This document shows, in pieces, positions 58,029-64,000 of a stretch of 64,000 bases of DNA. The translations under genes and the position numbers were made by a program. Position 1 is the first letter of the stretch; each line of letters begins with the position of its first letter. The notes beneath the pieces are model-generated. The model was not told the origin of the DNA. It ran no database searches and saw nothing but the letters and a program-made list of their open reading frames with translations. The DNA comes from Deinandra increscens subsp. villosa (lineage: Eukaryota; Streptophyta; Magnoliopsida; Asterales; Asteraceae): positions 28,622,140-28,686,139 of the forward strand of contig JBCNJP010000003.1 of NCBI GenBank assembly GCA_039602395.1. The letters are read 5' to 3'.

Positions 58029-59280
58029 TGTGACACCTCGTCCGAAAATCCAGGTCAAACCATCTACTTTGACTTTTAATTAAGTATTAATTATGCTTTA
58101 TCTGATCTGATTTCTGTTTAAACTGTAAATTACTGTGCCTGACTATTAACTGATGACGTAAACCTAATCCCGCGTTTGTACTAGAAGCGTATACCCGTTA
58201 AAAACATAACGATTTCATGTGTCAATCATGGAACTTCAATAACAAGAAAAATAAATATAAAATGTATTTTTATATTTATCCGGAACTGGTGTCGAACGTT
58301 TATAAAATCGACACGTCAAACTGATAAGCGACCGATCGTCTAAAACTTTTTGGTTTTAAACAATATGAACGGTCGAGCTTAAAACTGTTACAAACTGAAA
58401 ACGTTAACCGTAAACGTGTGAAAAACTGAAAAACATAACTGATTTCTGAAAAACTTTTATAATCAACTTAAACAATTTTTTTTATGAAATAAAAACATCA
58501 CAAACTGAAATCGTTATCAAGACTTATGCCAAACTCTAACCGAACACCCAATTGGGCCCGACTTAGCCCAATAGGCCCAATAAGCCTAAAACAATGAAAC
58601 CGAGCCCGAAACCTTGACCCATTACTCAAATATAATATTCCGAATGATCGTGGTGACCCGTAACTTCAACCGATGCAAAACGGGCCCGGGCCTCGAACCG
58701 GTGCCCCGTTTGGGCATGTACGGCCCATTACCGACAAACGAGCCAGAATACATTTTCTTTTAAATGTTCTGACCCAATATCAAGCCCAAAGCCCAATGGG
58801 TTTATCTTATTAAATTAAACCCACCAAACTTGTATTTATTTTTATAAAATGATTATTATCTTTTATATTTCTATTATATTTGCCATGAACTTGTATAAAA
58901 TTTTACACAACATTTATTCATGAAAGTTGTAGGTTATCTCACTTCAAATAATTATAAGTTTTATAAACCATCATAACCCTTAAACTTCATTTATAAAACC
59001 ATGACATTCTTTTTATATAAAGTCACCTACACATTGATTTTTTTTATAAAAAAAAAATAGTTAGGAGATATTTGGGTTAAGGGATGTGATGATTCAAGTG
59101 TCCAACGCCTTACCCTACCATTTAACTATCTAGCCTAATCATGAGCAAATAGTTTCTAGGAGACTTGTGCACACCATCACCACCAACTTCTCTTACAACC
59201 CATCACCCTCACATACCAACTTCTACACACAAACACACAAGCTCATCCATTCTCTCCTTACCCCCTTGCCCCTCACGTAA

Positions 59281-61590
59281 TGTAACCCTTGTGCTTAAAC
59301 CGTGATCCGAGCTAGAAATAATAAATGGAAAATATTCAAAAGATTCAAGAACACAATTTGAGGCGGTACGCCTAGGAATAGGAATTCCCAGACGGTACGC
59401 AACCCGTTTGACAAACGGGTCGGGTTGCGGCACCCATCGGATCCACGCATACCCGCTACCTCAAATTCCGGGCAGTACACCCCAAATTGAGTATTTTGGG
59501 GCGGTACGCCTCGATTCCAGTTCGTTAAAAACAAGGATTTTGGCCTTTATAACCAATCTCTCTTGTGAACTCTGCTCACTCTCGGCCAAGACTCACCTGC
59601 TGGAGTTCCAGAGACCTGCTCACCTGCAATCCAAGTCAAAGGAAGGGTTTATCTTCAAAGGTAAGTCCATTCCAATCCTTTTCATCATTAATCACATGGA
59701 TATTTGAAGTAAACCCCCATTCTAAGCCTTAACCCTCATGAATTCAGCTATACTTGTGCTACTGGAAAGGATTAAAGAGGGTAGGAATTGAATCCAAGAG
59801 CAATCAAGGTAAGGATGTCTTGAGTTTTGCTTAATAATGTGATTTAGGGTTTTCCTTATGATCACACACTCATGAAATGGTTATGAATCATGCATGCAAT
59901 CAAAGACTTGCTCCTGGAAGTTGATTTGGGGGCTTGAGAGAACAAGGAAAACAGAAAAGCTCGGTTGTACAAGGATTTCTTCACAAGGTACAACCCTTCT
60001 AAGCATGCATGTTAATTTTTCCTATAATTGGAAACATTTAATGAATGGATGAACAAACCCAGATTTGATCAGTGATCCTAATGTGGAAATAAGTTATTGA
60101 GTCACAAGAGTTTTGTCCCTAATGATATTTGTATGAATCGGGAGTTGAATTGATGAAATTTACCATAAATGGAAAGCTCGGGAAGTTGGGGTTATGTTTT
60201 AATAAGGTATATAGACCACAAATGAACTGTTGAACAACCCCAATATGGTATACTACTGATTCCCCAAATGATTCTGGCCCAAAACGACAATATGTAAAAA
60301 TGGCACTAAAAGACAAAATAGTCGGGCCAGACAGGGGCGTACCGCCCAAATTCTCTGCATGCAGAGCGGTACGCCTAGAAAAACAAAACAGGAGCCGGGA
60401 CCAACAGAACAGCGTATCGCCCAGAAATACATAGATCAGCGCGGTACGCCCGGATTTGAAATCAGGAACTCGGATTACCATTTGACGCGTACCGCCCAGA
60501 AATGTAAATTTCCATGTGGTACGCCTATGAAGGAAAAAGACAGAATGTTTGGTCGATTTTTAGATGAACCAAAAACTGAACCGGTTGATCTAGTGACTGT
60601 AATTCATGGTACTTTGAACCTAAGATGGTTTATGGACATGTTAGCATTGTATATGACTTGGATATACATGATAATTCTGATAGGTTGCTAGAAACCGAAG
60701 ATAGGATATTCTAGTGAATCTTGGATTGCAACCTTTACTGAACTCTGTTTCTGACTTCATTACTGTGAGTCCTCTGACTTCCTTCATTAGTTAACTATTT
60801 GAGATCACATGGTTGCTCTAATGTATCTGTTATATCTGTTATGCTTATCTTGTCGAACACTGTGAGTCAGAATGCCCTGTAAGGGTCATTAGAGACTTTC
60901 TTGTCATTAAGGTTGAGACCACTAGACATATAAGGGATTATAGCGGCCGATATAGTTGAACGATCCATATTCACCCGGATCCTCTAGTATTAATTTACTA
61001 GGGGGAATATGTACTTATATGTTGAACTTAAAAACTACTCGTAGAGGGTGTATGGCTACGCGCAACGTGCCCGTAGAGTATCTGAGTGTTGACCTTGGGT
61101 GCGGCATGATAAATTCATAATCTGTATGTGTTGAAAACTGTTAATGTGATGATGGTAGTTACGACTCACCAACAACATATGTTGTTGACTTTGTGATTGA
61201 CTTATGTTGCAGTTAAGCAAGTGTAGGTGTGGACCTAATATGAACTTGGAATATTCTGATGGTTGTTGTCACTATGGATAGGGCTCTGTATAATAAACGA
61301 ATGATGTTTGTTTCTGAAGACCTGTTATGACTATGTTTCCCTTGTAATAATGTATCTCTTGTTTGTTCAGTCCTGGGCCATATCCGGTGCCTATCGATTC
61401 TATCAGGTCGGCTAAGAGGTGCTCTGTGCATCCTCATTTAGAGTCGGCCTAGAGTTTCACTGTGAGGACTGGATGTCCGTTATGTATGCATGTGTGTTGT
61501 TGTTTAGTTGGTAACTCGGGAACTGATGCGGACAGCCGGTCCCACACCCTCCCCCGCACTTGGCAGGGGGCGGCGGAGGGGGGTGTGACA
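59281..61590 (+). mobile_element. Solo LTR of another Gypsy family, 2.31 kb
   Basis: Begins TGTAACCCTTG and ends GGGGGGTGTGACA, with a perfect CGTAA duplication (59276-59280 and 61591-61595). It contains no internal domain. It includes the GGCGGTACGCC motif array, and the local layout (CACCAACAACATATGTTG near its end) parallels the host LTR in the same orientation. Confidence 0.92.
59361..60530. repeat. GGCGGTACGCC / GGCGTACCGCC motif array
   Basis: About ten copies in both orientations (near 59362, 59393, 59472, 59502, 60337, 60365, 60411, 60441, 60486 and 60517), some degenerate. The two orientations share the GTAC core. Confidence 0.85.
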
Positions 61591-61619
61591 CGTAACCAAC
61601 TCCCTCCCTCTCTCTCTTT

Positions 61620-62010
61620 TTTTCTTGCAGCCGGCAAGTACACCACCACCACTGCCAGTCACCACCGCCACCACCATGAACCGCCACTCCCATCGCCTTC
61701 CTCCACCTTCTCGGTGAACAACCAAACACCACCACAGCCTCCCTTCCCCTCCTCCCTGCTCCACCTCACGACAGCCCCTAAACCCCCACCACCGTCCCAA
61801 GCTACTGCCACCTCCATCCAGCTGGGATGCTGCTGCCGTAATCCGCCACCCTTCTTCCCCTCGTCAACCAAACAACCACCACCCTACTATTACGTGTTGC
61901 TACTGCTGTGATCGCCTCCTGCCGCCACTAAACTGCTGCTGCTGTGCCGCTGCTAGCCACTGCCGTGAACAACCCGAGCCACCACCTTCTCCTTCCACTT
62001 GTTTTTCTAA
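61620..62010 (+). other. CCACC-rich zone of the chromovirus 3' LTR
   Basis: Dense CCACCACC and GCCACC repeats keep several frames open in both strands (for example 61462-61911). The corresponding zone of the other LTR lies at 49600-49740. I regard it as untranslated LTR sequence. Confidence 0.6.
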
Positions 62011-64000
62011 CACTCTCACTTGGTGAATTTCTTTTGAACGATTTCCTTTTATGATTTTATACACTTTGATCAACCCAAATGAGCCACAAGTCTAAGTCTT
62101 GACAATCTAACACTCTAAAAATCTTAAGTTTTTCTTTTTCTCCTAATGATCTTGATCATCTTACAAGTTTCTAAAACAATGAGGTGATTTTTTTGAATTA
62201 AAACAAAAACCTATGATTCATTTAACTAACTTAATGTGTTGGTTTAATCATCTAGTAATTTTATGTTAATTACTATTTCTTGCATGGGTTGATGGATTAG
62301 AAACATTGTTGTTAGCATGTTATGGTTCACTAGAATAGTTATAATCATGTCTATGTTGTGACATAGAATGATAGAATTGTTAGTTATGGTTTATGTTGTT
62401 AAAAATCAAACATATAGACTAATATGTTGCTAATGATGATCATCATGGACTAGATAGTGATTAGAGACATGTATGGACTTAACTTGGACATTAGGATGTT
62501 TATGTAAAAATATTGGACATAAAATGTTAACATTAAACCATTTAAATGAATTTTATGGATTAATATTAAAACTAGTAATTTTATATAAATTACTTGGATC
62601 TCTAAACCATGAGAATTGACCATTTAACAGAACTTATATAACAATGGCCACATCTTATAAAAATATAAATTCTAAAAGACAAGAAGTATAAAACTTTGGA
62701 TTTATACAAAAATGGAACCATTTTATGTTAATGAATTTCTATAAAAAGTCTTTTATTAAAACCCTAACTTTGTTTGATAAATAAAGTTATTTAAAAATGA
62801 TATTATAAAAATAAAATCAAAAGACTTATAGAAATTATGAAAAACATAATTCAAATATTCTTGTTTATTTTAAAAGAATCAAAATAATCAAAACGTTTTA
62901 ACCGGATCAAATGTTTATTTTTAAACGTTTGAAATTGAAACGAAATCTTTAAACGATTTAAAAACGTTTTACGACGTTAAGAATCGTAAATAATTATTTT
63001 CAACAAATAATTATCTTTATGAATTTTAGAAACCCTAATTTGAGTTAAAAATATTTTGGTTTGTAAATATAATTATTTTAATGATAATTATATTTATATT
63101 AACTCAAAATCCTAATTTTCTTAACATGAGTTTAAATATTAAAATAACCTTTAATATTTACCTAGTTATGTTAAATCATTTAACTTGTAATAATTTAATA
63201 AAATTATTTCGACAAGTTATAATAATTATTTCGATACTAATTGGAAACCCTAGTTATATATATTATAACTTAACGCGATTTATTATTCAATCGATCGAGC
63301 GAACATAAAAATAATAATAAATATTATTATTTAAAACGATGTTCAATACTTGATTGAACTGGCTTTCATGATACGTTATCGCATGTTTAATACTTGTATT
63401 TATTTACCTTGAATGCCTGTATACGTGAACGATTGCATTTACTAATTTTGTAAACTGATTAACTAACGGGTTTTCAAACCCTACAAACGGGATTATACGT
63501 CAAGACTTGACCGGTATCATTTGGGTAACGTTCGTTACTCAAATGATTATGTGGACCTTTATGCATATTGTCTTATGTTTTAATAGGACTTTACTTGCTA
63601 GTTGCCACTTGGAAATTCATCATCACTGAAAATCAAGTGAGTTTCACGGCCCCTTTTCTTTACAACTGTTTTACACTTATGGGGGAGAAATCATGAACTG
63701 ATAAAATGTTTTAACTTAATGTTATGGTTTACCTGTTAGCCGTATGATTATCTGTTCTCTTACTGATTGCCCAACAACTGGTACTTTATCGTTATAAACG
63801 TTAGTACAACTGAATCCCACCATTAGTTGATTTCAGTTAGCTTGCTCAAAACGATGACTAGTGAATAGATCTATTTGGGTTGACAACCCTGCCCAGTTTG
63901 GTAGCTCCAATCCTGACTTCGTATATTGTCAATGGGTACACGTCAGTTATTCTTGCCTGTTCGGTATCTCTCGGGCGAGGATACCATGGGTGGGTAAACC

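Larger units (their letters stand above)
58029..64000 (+). repeat. Chromovirus 3' LTR, runs off the window
   Basis: Begins TGTGACACCTCGTCCG. It is interrupted by the solo LTR at 59281-61590 and continues as GGTTGACAACCCTGCCCAG-type sequence to the end. By comparison with 51790-52248 about 450 bp remain beyond the window. Stretches at 62000-63500 are AT-rich and non-coding. Confidence 0.85.

Noticed and set aside
61462..61911. Pro/Ser/Thr-rich 149 aa frame and opposing Gly/Trp-rich frames
   Set aside because: CCACC repeats in the LTR keep all frames open on both strands, and the left part crosses the solo LTR boundary at 61590.

Overview
This is a plant nuclear window, dominated by transposable elements and probably from an Asteraceae genome. 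The family is an inference from the style of the repeats: large LTR chromoviruses, a Sirevirus-like Copia element, En/Spm CACTA elements with TNP2/DUF4218/DUF4216 transposases, and PB1-like and SANT-like accessory genes. Two runs of exactly 500 N (2790-3289 and 48407-48906) are scaffold gaps of unknown true size. I found no rRNA, tRNA or CRISPR, and nothing prokaryotic.

Layout. 1-2789: low-copy sequence with splice-compatible minus-strand exon candidates of an unidentified host gene. 3290-37653: a nest at least four levels deep. An old CACTA element (copy A), cut by the first gap, carries a TNPA-like gene. Into it went a 4.25 kb CACTA (5390-9641, GGG target duplication), a Copia/Sirevirus-like element on the minus strand (9943-33452, near-identical LTRs) and a chain of TA-microsatellite-associated foldback elements (33947-36754). 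The Copia element holds a Gypsy solo LTR (12564-30126, AAAGA duplication). That LTR holds a complete 15.0 kb CACTA element, copy B (13827-28818, AAG duplication). Copy B has an apparently intact three-exon transposase (1079 aa) and an apparently intact eleven-exon TNPA-like gene (675 aa).

37654-38329 is a large perfect-length hairpin of two head-to-head LTR-like arms. It joins truncated copy A to the truncated left arm of a third relative, copy C (38330 to about 42830), which carries a SANT-like gene and a broken PB1-like gene. 42840-45558 is a decayed minus-strand retroelement accessory reading frame. 45564-48406 is a Gypsy LTR plus the start of gag, related to the solo LTR and cut by the second gap.

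48907-64000 is a Tekay-like chromovirus region: an LTR (to 52248), an unexplained GC-rich ORF (52330-53001), a gag-pol with two frameshifts and four in-frame stops (53427-57983), a polypurine tract, and a 3' LTR (58029 to beyond the window) interrupted by an unrelated solo LTR (59281-61590, CGTAA duplication).

Working together: copy B has all expected parts of an autonomous CACTA system (TIRs, subterminal repeats, TNPD and TNPA). It could in principle mobilise A and C, which share its subterminal repeats. The retroelements look unable to move by themselves, either because they lack pol, are reduced to solo LTRs, or carry broken reading frames.
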